This document shows positions 15,432 through 23,603 of a stretch of 36,159 nucleotides of DNA, one piece after another. The stretch is from NCBI GenBank assembly GCA_030824555.1, contig JAVBXK010000102.1:1-36159 (forward strand), given 5' to 3'. Numbering within the stretch: position 1 is the stretch's first letter; each line of letters starts with the position of its first letter. Position numbers and translations under genes: made by a program. This DNA comes from a bacterium. GTDB taxonomy: Bacteria; Pseudomonadota; Gammaproteobacteria; Burkholderiales; Burkholderiaceae_C. The notes beneath the pieces are model-generated. The model saw only the letters and a list, made by a program, of their open reading frames with translations, did not search any database and was not told where the DNA came from.

Positions 15432-16985
15432 TCAGTCGCAACCCTTGAAGCCGCTTTGCTGGCAGGCCGTGGCCTGCTCTTGCGTTTGCGTCAGTTGCTC
15501 GAATGTCAGGCGTTTGGCTGAGTAGTCGCGGTACTTGGTGGCGTATGCATGGCTTGACGCTGCGGCAATGTTGTACCAAAGGTGTGCTTTGGCATCGCTT
15601 TGCACCACGCCGCGTCCGCGGTAGTAACGGTCGGCCAGCGCCACCTGTGCCAGGGTGTGGCTCTGTTGCGCCGCCCCACGGTACAGCTCCACCGCCTTGG
15701 TGTTGTTCTGCGCCACACCACGACCCGTGTCATACAGATTGCCCAGGTTGAACAGGGCATCGGCGTGGCCCTGTTCGGCCGCTTTCTGGAACCAGTACAG
15801 GGCTTGTGCGTGGTCTGTTGGCACACCCCAGCCGTTCAGGTACGCCAGCCCGACGTTGTTCTGGCCATTGGCATCGCCCTGGGTGGCGGCCTGGCGGTTC
15901 CATGTCAGGGCCGCGTTGTGGTCAGGCGTGTAACCGGTTTCGGTGCGCATCAGCCGTGACCCCAGCGTGCTTTGAGCCGGGGCAAAGCCCTGTTCGGCCA
16001 CCTGTTCGTACCAGCGCTGGGCTTGCTCCCCGTTTTTGGCCATGCCCAGACCCAGTTCGCTCATTTGGCCCATGCGGCGCTGTGCGCCGGGGTGGCCTTG
16101 CTCGGCGGCCTGGCGTGTCCAGCGCAGGGATTCGCCCCAGTCTTTGTCGGCGGCATACAGCTGCCCCAACTGGAATCGGGCATCGGCATCGCCTTGCTCT
16201 GCTGCCTTGCCGAGCCAGACCTTGGCCAGCGGGGTATTTTTGGGGGTGCCCCAGCCGTTGGCATGGGCCAAACCCAGGCGAACCTGGGCGGCCGCCAGAC
16301 CTTGGTCAGCCGCTTTTTGGAACCAGATGACGGCTTCCACTTCGTTCTTCATTGTGCCCAGGCCAGTGGCCAGGGCCACGCCGACGCTGAGCTGTGCGGC
16401 GGGCAAGCCCTGCGCTGCGGCCTGACGGTGAAAGCTCAGTGCCTCGGTGGGGTTGGCTGTGACGCCCTGGCCATGCAACAAACGGTCGCCCAGTGCATGC
16501 TGGGCGTGTGCATGGCCCTGTGTGGCGGCAGCGTGGTACCACTTCAGGGCTGCGGCATCGTCTTTGGTCACGCCGTCACCGGTGGCGTACAGATCGGCCA
16601 GGCGGGCCTGGGCATTGGGCAAACCTTGTTCAGCTGCCAGCTGGTACCAGCGCGCCACCTCGGCACGCCCGCGCAAAAAGCCGGGCTGCTGATCGAGCAG
16701 TTGGGCTAATTTGAGTTGCGATGGGGCGTGCCCCTGGCTGGCGGCTTTTTCATACCAGCGCTGTGCCAGCGCGGGGTCGGCCACCACGCCTGTGCCTTGC
16801 TCGTACAGCCGTGCCAGCGCGTGTTGTGCGGGGGCGCTGCCCTGCGAGGCGGCTGCCTGAAACGAAGACAGGGCGGCACTGGTGTTGCCTGCCTGGAGTG
16901 CGGCTTGGCCGAGTTCCAAGTCGCCAGCGTGAACGTAGAGACTGCTGACCAGCAGGGCGGTCAGCACGGTTTTTTGGGGGGTCAT
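15432..16985 (-). CDS. Sel1-repeat (TPR-like) exported protein
   Basis: A 517-residue protein of about 13 Sel1 repeats, each about 36 residues with the pattern A-x-G-x-x-x-A-Q-x-x-L-G-x-x-Y-x-x-G-x-G-V; clear examples are GHADALFNLGNLYDTGRGVA and GLPNAQARLADLYATGDGVT. A short N-terminal hydrophobic stretch (TVLTALLVSSLYVHA) looks like a signal peptide, so the repeats are probably periplasmic. The C-terminus has three Cys residues (residues about 504-516) after a helical segment. ATG 16985 was chosen to give a proper signal peptide; ATG 16997 would add four residues. Sel1 arrays bind partner proteins; the partner is not evident. It converges on the attH-like gene. A 14-bp tandem repeat lies upstream at 17025-17060. 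Confidence 0.88.
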   Translation of the reverse strand: MTPQKTVLTALLVSSLYVHAGDLELGQAALQAGNTSAALSSFQAAASQGSAPAQHALARLYEQGTGVVADPALAQRWYEKAASQGHAPSQLKLAQLLDQQPGFLRGRAEVARWYQLAAEQGLPNAQARLADLYATGDGVTKDDAAALKWYHAAATQGHAHAQHALGDRLLHGQGVTANPTEALSFHRQAAAQGLPAAQLSVGVALATGLGTMKNEVEAVIWFQKAADQGLAAAQVRLGLAHANGWGTPKNTPLAKVWLGKAAEQGDADARFQLGQLYAADKDWGESLRWTRQAAEQGHPGAQRRMGQMSELGLGMAKNGEQAQRWYEQVAEQGFAPAQSTLGSRLMRTETGYTPDHNAALTWNRQAATQGDANGQNNVGLAYLNGWGVPTDHAQALYWFQKAAEQGHADALFNLGNLYDTGRGVAQNNTKAVELYRGAAQQSHTLAQVALADRYYRGRGVVQSDAKAHLWYNIAAASSHAYATKYRDYSAKRLTFEQLTQTQEQATACQQSGFKGCD

Positions 16986-17024
16986 GGGCAGAAGCATGCG
17001 ATGGAATGGGCGCGGAGTCGAACA

Positions 17025-17060
17025 AATCGACCGTAACGAATCGACTGTAACGGATTGACT
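17025..17060 (-). repeat. 14-bp tandem repeat upstream of the Sel1 gene
   Basis: AATCGACCGTAACG (17025-17038) is followed directly by AATCGACTGTAACG (17039-17052) and a partial third unit GATTGACT (17053-17060). It lies 40-75 bp upstream of the Sel1 start, where a regulator could bind. The function is unproven. Confidence 0.5.
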
Positions 17061-17154
17061 TGACCCGGCACACCCGTGGCACCGGGCATGTGCTTCTGTT
17101 TGCCGGGGCATCGACTACATTTCAAAGACACATTGCTATTTATTTTGAGACCAC

Positions 17155-17421
17155 ATGACCGTTGACATTTCCCCCATTCCCACGCCCGCAGCCGCACCTC
17201 GGTGCGAGCCCTGTGCAGGCGTGCAGCTCAACTGGCGCCGTGCGCCAGGCCACGCCGAACTGGTGCAGGGCAGCAACCGCAAAGAGGAACGCGATGGCCG
17301 CCAGGTCACCGTCACCCGTTACCGCTGCGACCGCTGCGGCCAGGTGTGGGACTATGAAAACGACAAAACCAACCTGCACGCAGGCTGGTCTGTGGTGCGC
17401 CCCCGGGGCCCGCGCGCGTGA
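17155..17421 (+). CDS. Small zinc-ribbon protein
   Basis: An 88-residue protein with two Cys pairs, C19-x-x-C (CEPC) and CDRC near residues 58-61, separated by a basic stretch (SNRKEERDGRQVTVTRYRCD) and followed by GQVWDYENDKTN. This spacing suggests a single zinc ribbon. I do not recognise a named family. Its stop overlaps the GTG of the RIO-type kinase (GTGA), so the two are translated together; a substrate, adaptor or RNA-binding partner of that kinase is a reasonable guess. The ATG at 17155 is preceded by TTTTGAGACC, a weak ribosome site. Confidence 0.75.
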   Translation: MTVDISPIPTPAAAPRCEPCAGVQLNWRRAPGHAELVQGSNRKEERDGRQVTVTRYRCDRCGQVWDYENDKTNLHAGWSVVRPRGPRA

Positions 17422-18302
17422 AGGCACCGCCCCGGCTGCAATCGCTGGTTGAAGAGGGCCTGATCGACACCGTTGTGCGCCAGCTCATGAGCGGCAAAGA
17501 GGCCATGGTGTACGTGGTGCGATGCGGCGAAGACACCCGCTGCGCCAAAATTTACAAAGAGGCCACGCACCGCAGCTTTCGGCAGGCCGTGGACTACACC
17601 GAGAACCGCAAGGTCAAAAACTCACGCACGGCCCGGGCCATGGCCAAAGGCAGCAAATACGGCCGCCAGGAACAGGAGGCCGCCTGGCAAAGCGCCGAGG
17701 TGGATGCCCTGTACCGCCTGGCCGCAGCCGGGGTGCGCGTGCCCCAGCCCTACAACTTTCACGACGGCGTGCTGCTGATGGAGCTGGTGACCGATGCTCA
17801 CGGCGACGCGGCCCCGCGCCTGAACGACGTGGCCTTCAGCCCGCAAGCCGCCCGCGCCCACCACGCCACCCTGGTGGCCGAGGTGGTGCGCATGCTGTGT
17901 GCAGGGGTGGTGCACGGGGATTTGTCCGAGTTCAACATCCTGCTGGCGCACAGCGACAACGCAGTGGGACGCGAAGCGAACGGGGGCACCGATGTGCCCG
18001 TCATCATCGACCTGCCCCAGGCCGTGGACGCCGCAGGCAACAACCACGCCCAGCGCATGCTGCTGCGCGACGTGGCCAACCTGCGCGACTTCTTTGGCCA
18101 GTTTGCCCCCGAACTGCGGGCCACCGCTTACGGCCCCGAAATCTGGACCCTGTACCAGGCTGGTCTGCTGACCAACGACACCGTGCTGACCGGCCACTAC
18201 ACCCCGGTGGCCGGTGCCGTGGACCTGACCAGCGTGCTGCGCGAAATTGACGATGCGCGCGACGAAGACGCTGCCCGCAGGCTGCGCATGGCCATGGGTT
18301 GA
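17418..18302 (+). CDS. RIO1-family serine protein kinase
   Basis: A 294-residue RIO-type kinase. The ATP-lysine is probably K44 in RCAKIYKEATHRSF; the catalytic loop is VVHGDLSEFNILL with D168 and N173; the metal-binding aspartate is D198 in IIDLPQAVD. All are conserved. An insertion of about ten residues (DNAVGREANG) precedes the metal motif. Bacterial RIO kinases autophosphorylate, but their substrates are mostly unknown; archaeal and eukaryotic members act in small-subunit ribosome maturation. The GTG start overlaps the upstream zinc-ribbon stop. The stop codon falls inside a 23-bp tandem duplication, which does not alter the protein. Confidence 0.9.
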   Translation: MKAPPRLQSLVEEGLIDTVVRQLMSGKEAMVYVVRCGEDTRCAKIYKEATHRSFRQAVDYTENRKVKNSRTARAMAKGSKYGRQEQEAAWQSAEVDALYRLAAAGVRVPQPYNFHDGVLLMELVTDAHGDAAPRLNDVAFSPQAARAHHATLVAEVVRMLCAGVVHGDLSEFNILLAHSDNAVGREANGGTDVPVIIDLPQAVDAAGNNHAQRMLLRDVANLRDFFGQFAPELRATAYGPEIWTLYQAGLLTNDTVLTGHYTPVAGAVDLTSVLREIDDARDEDAARRLRMAMG

Positions 18303-18345
18303 TGTATGGGTGATGCGTTTGGTGATGTATGGGTGATGGGTTTGG
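18300..18345 (+). repeat. 23-bp tandem duplication at the 3' end of the RIO kinase gene
   Basis: TGATGTATGGGTGATGCGTT plus TGG (18300-18322) is repeated at 18323-18345 with a single change. The first unit begins with the kinase stop codon. It is probably a recent slippage duplication between converging genes. Confidence 0.85.
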
Positions 18346-18352
18346 CGTTGAC

Positions 18353-20053
18353 TCAGCGCCCGCTGCCTTGCAGCGCCCAGCTGCCATCGCCGTGCAGCTC
18401 AAGGGTGTGGCTGTGGTGCATTGCAATGGCGTGGTGGTGGCTGACGCTGATGGGCGTGATGTGCAGCGCGGCCAGCTGGCCGTACAGCAGCGCCTCGTTG
18501 GCAGCATCCAGCGCACTGGTGGCTTCGTCCAGCAGCAGGTAGCGCGGCTTGGCCAGCAAGGCCCGCGCAAAGGCCAGGCGCTGCTGCTCGCCCACTGACA
18601 GCACGCGGGCCCAATCCAACTCGGCGTCAAGGCCGCCAAACCGTTCGGCCAGCGTGGGCAGGTTCACGCGCGCCAGCCATTGCAACAAGTCGTCGTCAGA
18701 GAAGGTGTCGTCCGCTTGCGGGTAGGTCAGCTGGCATCGCAGGTCACCCAGTGGCAGGTAGGGCTGCTGCGGCAAGAACAACATGTCGGTTCCGCCGGGC
18801 CGCGTGATGTGGCCCGAGCCCGTGATCCACAAACCGGCGATGGCCCGCAGCAAAGAACTTTTGCCCGCGCCGCTGGGCCCAACGATCATCAGCCCCTCGC
18901 CGGGGGGCACCGTCAGTGTCAACGCTTTCACCAGCAGCTGTTCGTGGTTGGGCGTGAACACGCTCACATCGTTCAAGGCAAGGCAGTCGCCCGGCGTGGT
19001 TTGAATGTGTGTGTCTGCGTCGGGTGTGCTGGCACCCACTTCATCCAGGGCTTTTGAGAAGGCATGCAGCCGGTCAACCCCGGCAGAAAAGCGGCTCAGG
19101 CCTTCGAAGTTTTGAACGATGACGGTCAGCGCGCTCAAGATGGCCGCGAAGGCCCCCGCCGCCTGGATGGCCCTGCCCACCTCCAGTTCGCCCGACAGCA
19201 CGTCGTTGGCAATGATCGCGGTCGGCAACACGATGGTCAAAAAGCGGTGGCTGTACTGCAACAGGTTGAGCTTGAACTGCCAGCCCAGCACGCGCTGGTA
19301 GTTGACATACAGCTTGCCAAACACCCGCTGCAGCGCCGACATCTCGCGCGCCTCGCCGTCATGAAAGGCAATGGGCTCGGCATGCTCGCGCACGCGCACC
19401 AGGCTGAAGCGAAAGTCGGCCTCGCGCTGCAACTGCCGAAAGTTCAGCCCGATCAGGCGCTTGCCAAACACCGCACCCGTGAACAGGGTGCTGACCACCG
19501 CGTACACGATCAAAAAGAGCACCAGACTGCGCGAAATGGCCCACAGCACCGCAGAAAAAGCCACCAGGTCAATGACCGAACCCAGCACCACCATCGAAAA
19601 ATACAGCGACTGCTGGGTGAAACTGTTGATGTCTTCCGCGATGCGCTGGTCGGGGTTGTCGATGCCGCCAGTGTCGAGCCGGTAGTACGCGCGTTGGCTG
19701 AAATAGCGCTGCAAAAAGCGGTCGGTTAACCAGCGCCGCCAGCGCAGGCCCAACACGTCGCGCACATAGTAGTAAAGCGCATAAATGGGTACCGCTGCCA
19801 GCAGGGTGGCGGTGAAGAACCAGATGGAACGCCAAAACCGGTCGGCATCTTTGGCGGCCAGTGCCGAGGTGAACTCGCCCGTTTCCTGATTGAACAGCAC
19901 GTTGAAAGCCGTTTGCCCCAACAGCAGCACGATCAGCAGCGCAAACATGCCCCATGCGGGCAAGCGTTGGCTGGACAGCCAATACGGCCGGGCGATGGCG
20001 ACGAAGCGGAACCAAAGGCGTGCGTTGAATCCGGGTGTCTCTTCAGTTGTCAT
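18353..20053 (-). CDS. SbmA/YddA-type ABC exporter (fused permease-ATPase)
   Basis: A 566-residue half-transporter. The N-terminal 330 residues hold the membrane domain (AWGMFALLIVLLLGQTAFNV, RFWRSIWFFTATLLAAVPIY and later spans) with the SbmA/BacA-like marker GIDNPDQRIAEDINSF near 150-165. The C-terminal ATPase has Walker A IVGPSGAGKSS, signature LSVGEQQRLAFARAL, Walker B YLLLDEATSALD and a histidine-rich SVSHHHAIAMHH loop. The family (YddA, Rv1819c-like) moves peptides, bleomycin or cobalamin. The signature has V in place of the usual G (LSVGE rather than LSGGE), which is common in this family. ATG 20053 fits the family. It converges with the RIO kinase gene. Confidence 0.9.
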   Translation of the reverse strand: MTTEETPGFNARLWFRFVAIARPYWLSSQRLPAWGMFALLIVLLLGQTAFNVLFNQETGEFTSALAAKDADRFWRSIWFFTATLLAAVPIYALYYYVRDVLGLRWRRWLTDRFLQRYFSQRAYYRLDTGGIDNPDQRIAEDINSFTQQSLYFSMVVLGSVIDLVAFSAVLWAISRSLVLFLIVYAVVSTLFTGAVFGKRLIGLNFRQLQREADFRFSLVRVREHAEPIAFHDGEAREMSALQRVFGKLYVNYQRVLGWQFKLNLLQYSHRFLTIVLPTAIIANDVLSGELEVGRAIQAAGAFAAILSALTVIVQNFEGLSRFSAGVDRLHAFSKALDEVGASTPDADTHIQTTPGDCLALNDVSVFTPNHEQLLVKALTLTVPPGEGLMIVGPSGAGKSSLLRAIAGLWITGSGHITRPGGTDMLFLPQQPYLPLGDLRCQLTYPQADDTFSDDDLLQWLARVNLPTLAERFGGLDAELDWARVLSVGEQQRLAFARALLAKPRYLLLDEATSALDAANEALLYGQLAALHITPISVSHHHAIAMHHSHTLELHGDGSWALQGSGR

Positions 20054-20570
20054 GGGTACCAGAACTCAATGGTTGTGTTCTGGTTTTAAGCGATGGCGCA
20101 GCGCCAGTCTGTTTGATAGCCCACGCTCCAGGCAGGGGGCTTCCAGGTCGAAGTGGTGATGCGGCCCGCTCCATTCGGCAGCCAGTTGCCGGGCAATGTT
20201 GTTTTGCCTACTTGCCTGGGGCACAGCTATTGAGCGCGTCTGGGCTTCAACTGGGCGTTGACGCTGAGTGGCCACGACACAGTTACCACCCCAGCGTGCG
20301 ACTCTCATACTCGAAGTGTCCGTACCCATGCGCGTCGCACCATTCGTCACTTCCGTTTGGACCGCAACCGCTTGGCTAAAGGTGTTCTTGGTCGCCGCCG
20401 AATTCAGAGATGTCATCGCCAAAAATCGCAAGTGAGATGCCCAACGGGTAAGGATAGATTGCGCGAAGCCGCGCAGCGCGAGTGACCTCGACTGCTTCAC
20501 CGGCTGAGCGAAGGCTGTTCCTGGCCGAAAAACGACCTTGAACATTCTCCCCGGCCATCGGAAGCATTTT
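20054..20570. other. Long gene-poor intergenic region
   Basis: Between the SbmA-like and ABC-F genes, both leftward, I recognise no gene. One minus-strand open frame (20066-20545, 159 codons) starts MFKVVFRPGTAFAQPVKQSR and ends in a His-rich tail; its composition is unlike the neighbours and I know no family for it. Base composition is lower in GC around 20320-20480. It may be decayed mobile DNA. The promoter of the SbmA-like gene should lie in its left part. Confidence 0.3.
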
Positions 20571-20626
20571 TATAATAAAAAAGCCTCCATCGCTTGATAG
20601 TATTGGCTTTTAAGCTGCAGAAAAAT
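20571..20626 (+). repeat. Dispersed AT-rich repeat, copy D
   Basis: ATAATAAAAAAGCCTCCATC followed by GCTTGATAGTATTGGC and TTAAGCTGCAG gives the same GCCTC..CGCTT core as the other copies. It ends at the stop codon of the ABC-F gene. The partial symmetry could also act as a weak terminator for that gene. Confidence 0.5.
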
Positions 20627-22345
20627 TTAACTCTTGGCTCCGACCTTCGCCGCCTTCTTGGCGGCCTTGGCCGCCGCACCACTCGCCTCCTTCACCGCCT
20701 CGCGCTGGCGTTTGGCTTCGTCCAGCAGGTAGCGCTGGTAGTCGTCCAGGTCGCCGTCGAAGGGTTCCACGCCGCCGCGTGACACCATCCAGAACTCGTC
20801 GCACACGCTGCGCAACAGCGCCCGGTCGTGGCTGACCAGCATCACAGTGCCTTCGAACTCGTTCAGCGCCATGGCCAGGGCCTCGCGCGTGGCCAAATCC
20901 AGGTGGTTGGTGGGCTCGTCCAGCAGCAGCAAATTGGGGCGCTGCCAGACGATCATGCACAGCACCAGGCGGGCCTTTTCGCCACCGCTCATGCTGCCCA
21001 CGGGTTGCTTCACCATGTCGCCGCCGAAGTTGAAGGTGCCCAAAAAGCTGCGCAGGTCCTGCTCGCGCGTGGCCTGGCCAGCCAGTTTGCTGGCGGCACC
21101 CAGGTCTTTGGCCAGTTTGATCATGTGCTCCAGCGGGTTGTCGGCGGGGCGCAGCACGTCCAGCTCTTGCTGGGCAAAGTAGCCGATGTTCAGGCCCCGG
21201 CCCTCTGTCACTTCGCCGCCAATGGGGGTCAGGTCGCGCGCCACGGTTTTCACCAGGGTGGATTTGCCCTGGCCGTTGGCTCCCAAAATGCCAATGCGCT
21301 GCCCGGCAAGCACCGATTTGCTCACGTTGCGCACGATGACCGTGGGCGGCGTGCCCTGCGGCGAGCCCTTGGGCGCGGGGTAGCCAAAACTCACGCCCTG
21401 CATGGCCAGCATGGGGTTGGGCAGGTTGGCGGGTTCTTTGAATTCGAAGGTGAACTCGGCATCGGCCATCAGCGGGGCCACTTTTTCCATGCGGTCCAGT
21501 GCCTTCACGCGGCTTTGGGCCTGCTTGGCTTTGCTGGCCTTGGCCTTGAAGCGGGCGATGAACTTTTGCAGGTGGGCAATTTTGTCTTGCTGCTTGGCAA
21601 AGGCGGTTTGTTGCAGCGCCATCTGCTCGGCGCGCATGTCTTCAAACTTGCTGTAGTTGCCGCCGTAGCGCACCAGCTTGGCCGCGTCGATGTGCAGCGT
21701 GACGTTGGTGATGGCGTCCAGAAACTCCCGGTCGTGGCTGATGACCACCATGGTGCCTTCGTACTTTTTCAGCCAGGCCTCCAGCCACACCAGCGCGTCC
21801 AAGTCCAAGTGGTTGGTGGGCTCGTCCAGCAGCAGCAAATCGCTGGGGCACATCAGGGCGCGGGCCAGTTGCAGGCGCATGCGCCAGCCGCCAGAAAAGC
21901 TGTTGACGGGGTTGTCCAGCTCGGTGGTTTTGAAGCCCAGGCCCAATATCAGGGCCTGTGCTCGGGCGGGTGCGTCGTAGGCCCCTGCGTCGTGCAGGGC
22001 CATGTAGGCGTGGCCCATGCGGTCGTGGTCGTCGAGCGCTTCGGCCTCGTCCACCTCTTGTTGGGCGGCCAGCAGCACGGTGTCGCCCTGCACCACAAAG
22101 TCGGTGGCGCTCTGGTCGGTTTCGGGCATGTCCTGGGCCACCTGGCCCATGCGCCACTGGGAGGGGATGTTGAATTCGCCCGCGTCTTCATGCAGGTTGC
22201 CGTTCAGCAACGCAAACAGCGACGACTTGCCTGCGCCGTTGCGGCCCACCAGGCCGACCTTTTCGCCGGGGTTGAGGTTGACAGACGCGCTGTCGAGCAG
22301 CACCTTGATGCCACGGCGCAAGGTGACGTTTTTGAGAGTGATCAC
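20627..22345 (-). CDS. ABC-F family ATPase (YheS-like)
   Basis: A 572-residue protein with two ABC domains and no membrane segment. ABC-F proteins bind the ribosomal E-site and relieve stalled or inhibited translation. Domain 1 has VGRNGAGKSSLF, signature FSGGWRMRLQLARAL and LLLDEPTNHLDLDAL. Domain 2 has LGANGQGKSTLV, signature MSGGEKARLVLCMIV and LLLDEPTNHLDLATR. Between them is the basic helical linker KFIARFKAKASKAKQAQSRV, the family's P-site-tRNA interaction motif region. The C-terminal Ala/Lys tail (AAKAAKKAAKVGAKS) is basic. The family usually starts at V/MITLKNVTLRRG, so I take GTG 22345; a TTG at 22372 is less likely. Confidence 0.92.
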   Translation of the reverse strand: MITLKNVTLRRGIKVLLDSASVNLNPGEKVGLVGRNGAGKSSLFALLNGNLHEDAGEFNIPSQWRMGQVAQDMPETDQSATDFVVQGDTVLLAAQQEVDEAEALDDHDRMGHAYMALHDAGAYDAPARAQALILGLGFKTTELDNPVNSFSGGWRMRLQLARALMCPSDLLLLDEPTNHLDLDALVWLEAWLKKYEGTMVVISHDREFLDAITNVTLHIDAAKLVRYGGNYSKFEDMRAEQMALQQTAFAKQQDKIAHLQKFIARFKAKASKAKQAQSRVKALDRMEKVAPLMADAEFTFEFKEPANLPNPMLAMQGVSFGYPAPKGSPQGTPPTVIVRNVSKSVLAGQRIGILGANGQGKSTLVKTVARDLTPIGGEVTEGRGLNIGYFAQQELDVLRPADNPLEHMIKLAKDLGAASKLAGQATREQDLRSFLGTFNFGGDMVKQPVGSMSGGEKARLVLCMIVWQRPNLLLLDEPTNHLDLATREALAMALNEFEGTVMLVSHDRALLRSVCDEFWMVSRGGVEPFDGDLDDYQRYLLDEAKRQREAVKEASGAAAKAAKKAAKVGAKS

Positions 22346-22453
22346 AGGGGGTTTCGGGTTGGGCGCGCGCAAAGGCGCGTGGGGGCGTGTTTACCCTGAT
22401 TGGAACATGTGTGGCCAAGTGGCCTGCCTGCGCCCGGCGGTATGCTGCGCGCC

Positions 22454-23290
22454 ATGTACCGATTGCCACGTTTGTCATCACGTTTGTTGCCACGCCACTT
22501 TGCTGCCCGCACTCTGTTTGCATTGAGCACCGCGTGGGCCATGTGCCTGGGCAACGCCATGGCCTGGGGCGTGCAGGGGCATCAGGTGGTGGCCGCGCTG
22601 GCGCAGACCCGCCTGAGCCCGGCGGCGCGCGCCGAAGCCAGCCGCCTGCTGGCGCTGGAGCCGGGGGCCACCTTGCTGTCGGTTTCCACCTGGGCCGACG
22701 AACAGCGCAGCCCCGAAACGGCGGCCTGGCACTACGTCAACTTCCCGCGCGGGCAATGTGCCTACACACCCAAGCGCGACTGCCCCGACGGCCAGTGCGT
22801 GGTGGCCGCCATCGAACAGCAAAGTCAGGTGCTGCGCTCCGACGCGCCCGATGCCGAACGCCTGCTGGCGCTGAAGTATGTGGTGCACCTGGTGGCCGAT
22901 GTGCACCAGCCGCTGCACGCAGGCCATGGCGACGACCGGGGTGGCAACACCTACCAGTTGCAGGCATTCTTGCAAGGCAGCAACCTGCATGCGGTGTGGG
23001 ACACGTGGCTGATCCGCTCGCTGGGTGAAGACGTGCCTGCGCTGGCCGCACGTTTGGGACAGGGGCGGGTCGCATCCGCCTCATCAGGGCCACCAGCCCA
23101 CGCCACAGCTGGTTTCAGCGCGGCCCGTGCGGCAGAAGAGTCGTGCCGGATCGTGGCCACGCCGGGTTTCTACCCCGGCCGCCTGGTCGATGCCGATTAC
23201 CTGGAACGGTTCAAGCCCGTATTGGAAGCGCGCCTGGCGCTGGCCGGTGCCCGCCTGGCCGATGTGTTGAACCGCCTGCTGCCCCGTTGA
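22454..23290 (+). CDS. Secreted S1/P1-type nuclease
   Basis: A 278-residue zinc nuclease of the S1/P1 family, which cuts single-stranded DNA and RNA and often has 3'-nucleotidase activity. A signal peptide (residues 1-37, ending GNAMA) is cut before W38, whose free amino group and backbone bind zinc in this family. Other ligand motifs are H43 (WGVQGHQ), the Asp in STWADEQR, WHYVNFP, VADVHQPLHAG, DDRGGNTY and NLHAVWDTWLI. All are present, so it should be active in the periplasm or outside. A low-complexity stretch (RVASASSGPPAHATAG) is inserted before the C-terminal helix. It is divergent from the ABC-F gene with 108 bp between. Confidence 0.92.
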   Translation: MYRLPRLSSRLLPRHFAARTLFALSTAWAMCLGNAMAWGVQGHQVVAALAQTRLSPAARAEASRLLALEPGATLLSVSTWADEQRSPETAAWHYVNFPRGQCAYTPKRDCPDGQCVVAAIEQQSQVLRSDAPDAERLLALKYVVHLVADVHQPLHAGHGDDRGGNTYQLQAFLQGSNLHAVWDTWLIRSLGEDVPALAARLGQGRVASASSGPPAHATAGFSAARAAEESCRIVATPGFYPGRLVDADYLERFKPVLEARLALAGARLADVLNRLLPR

Positions 23291-23346
23291 GAGCCTGCGC
23301 GCATCCCCGACAATGCGGGCCTTTCTGTTTACCTTTTTGATCCCCC

Positions 23347-23601
23347 ATGTCTGACACGTCCGCCCCCATCACCCTGCCTGACCGCCTTGCACAAGACCCC
23401 CGCAGCCCGTTTCACGTGGCCGCCATGTTCGAGCACGACATCGGCATCCGCTTCAACGGCAAAGAGCGCTTCGACGTGGCCGAGTACTGCATCAGCGAAG
23501 GCTGGGTGAAAGTGCCCGCTGGCAAAACGGTGGACCGCCGTGGGCAGCCCCTGCTGATCAAGCTCAAGGGCACGGTAGAGGCTTTTGTCAAACCGGCCTG
23601 A
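23347..23601 (+). CDS. DUF3297 family protein
   Basis: An 84-residue protein with the family pattern DRLAQDPRSPFHVAAMFEHD, then GIRFNGKERFDVAEYCISEG and VKVPAGKTVDRRGQPLLIKL. The function is unknown. It has no signal peptide or membrane segment, so it is cytoplasmic. Two bases separate it from the ychJ-like gene, so the two form an operon, with the S1/P1 nuclease gene 56 bp upstream on the same strand. Confidence 0.88.
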   Translation: MSDTSAPITLPDRLAQDPRSPFHVAAMFEHDIGIRFNGKERFDVAEYCISEGWVKVPAGKTVDRRGQPLLIKLKGTVEAFVKPA

Positions 23602-23603
23602 CC

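Noticed and set aside
17025-17060. Tandem units considered as a CRISPR or plasmid iteron array
   Set aside because: Units are directly adjacent without spacers and too few; no cas or rep gene is present.
20828-22399. 523-codon plus-strand open frame opposite the ABC-F gene
   Set aside because: It is His/Gln/Val-rich in the way typical of an antisense shadow of a GC-rich gene, and the minus-strand protein has all ABC-F motifs.
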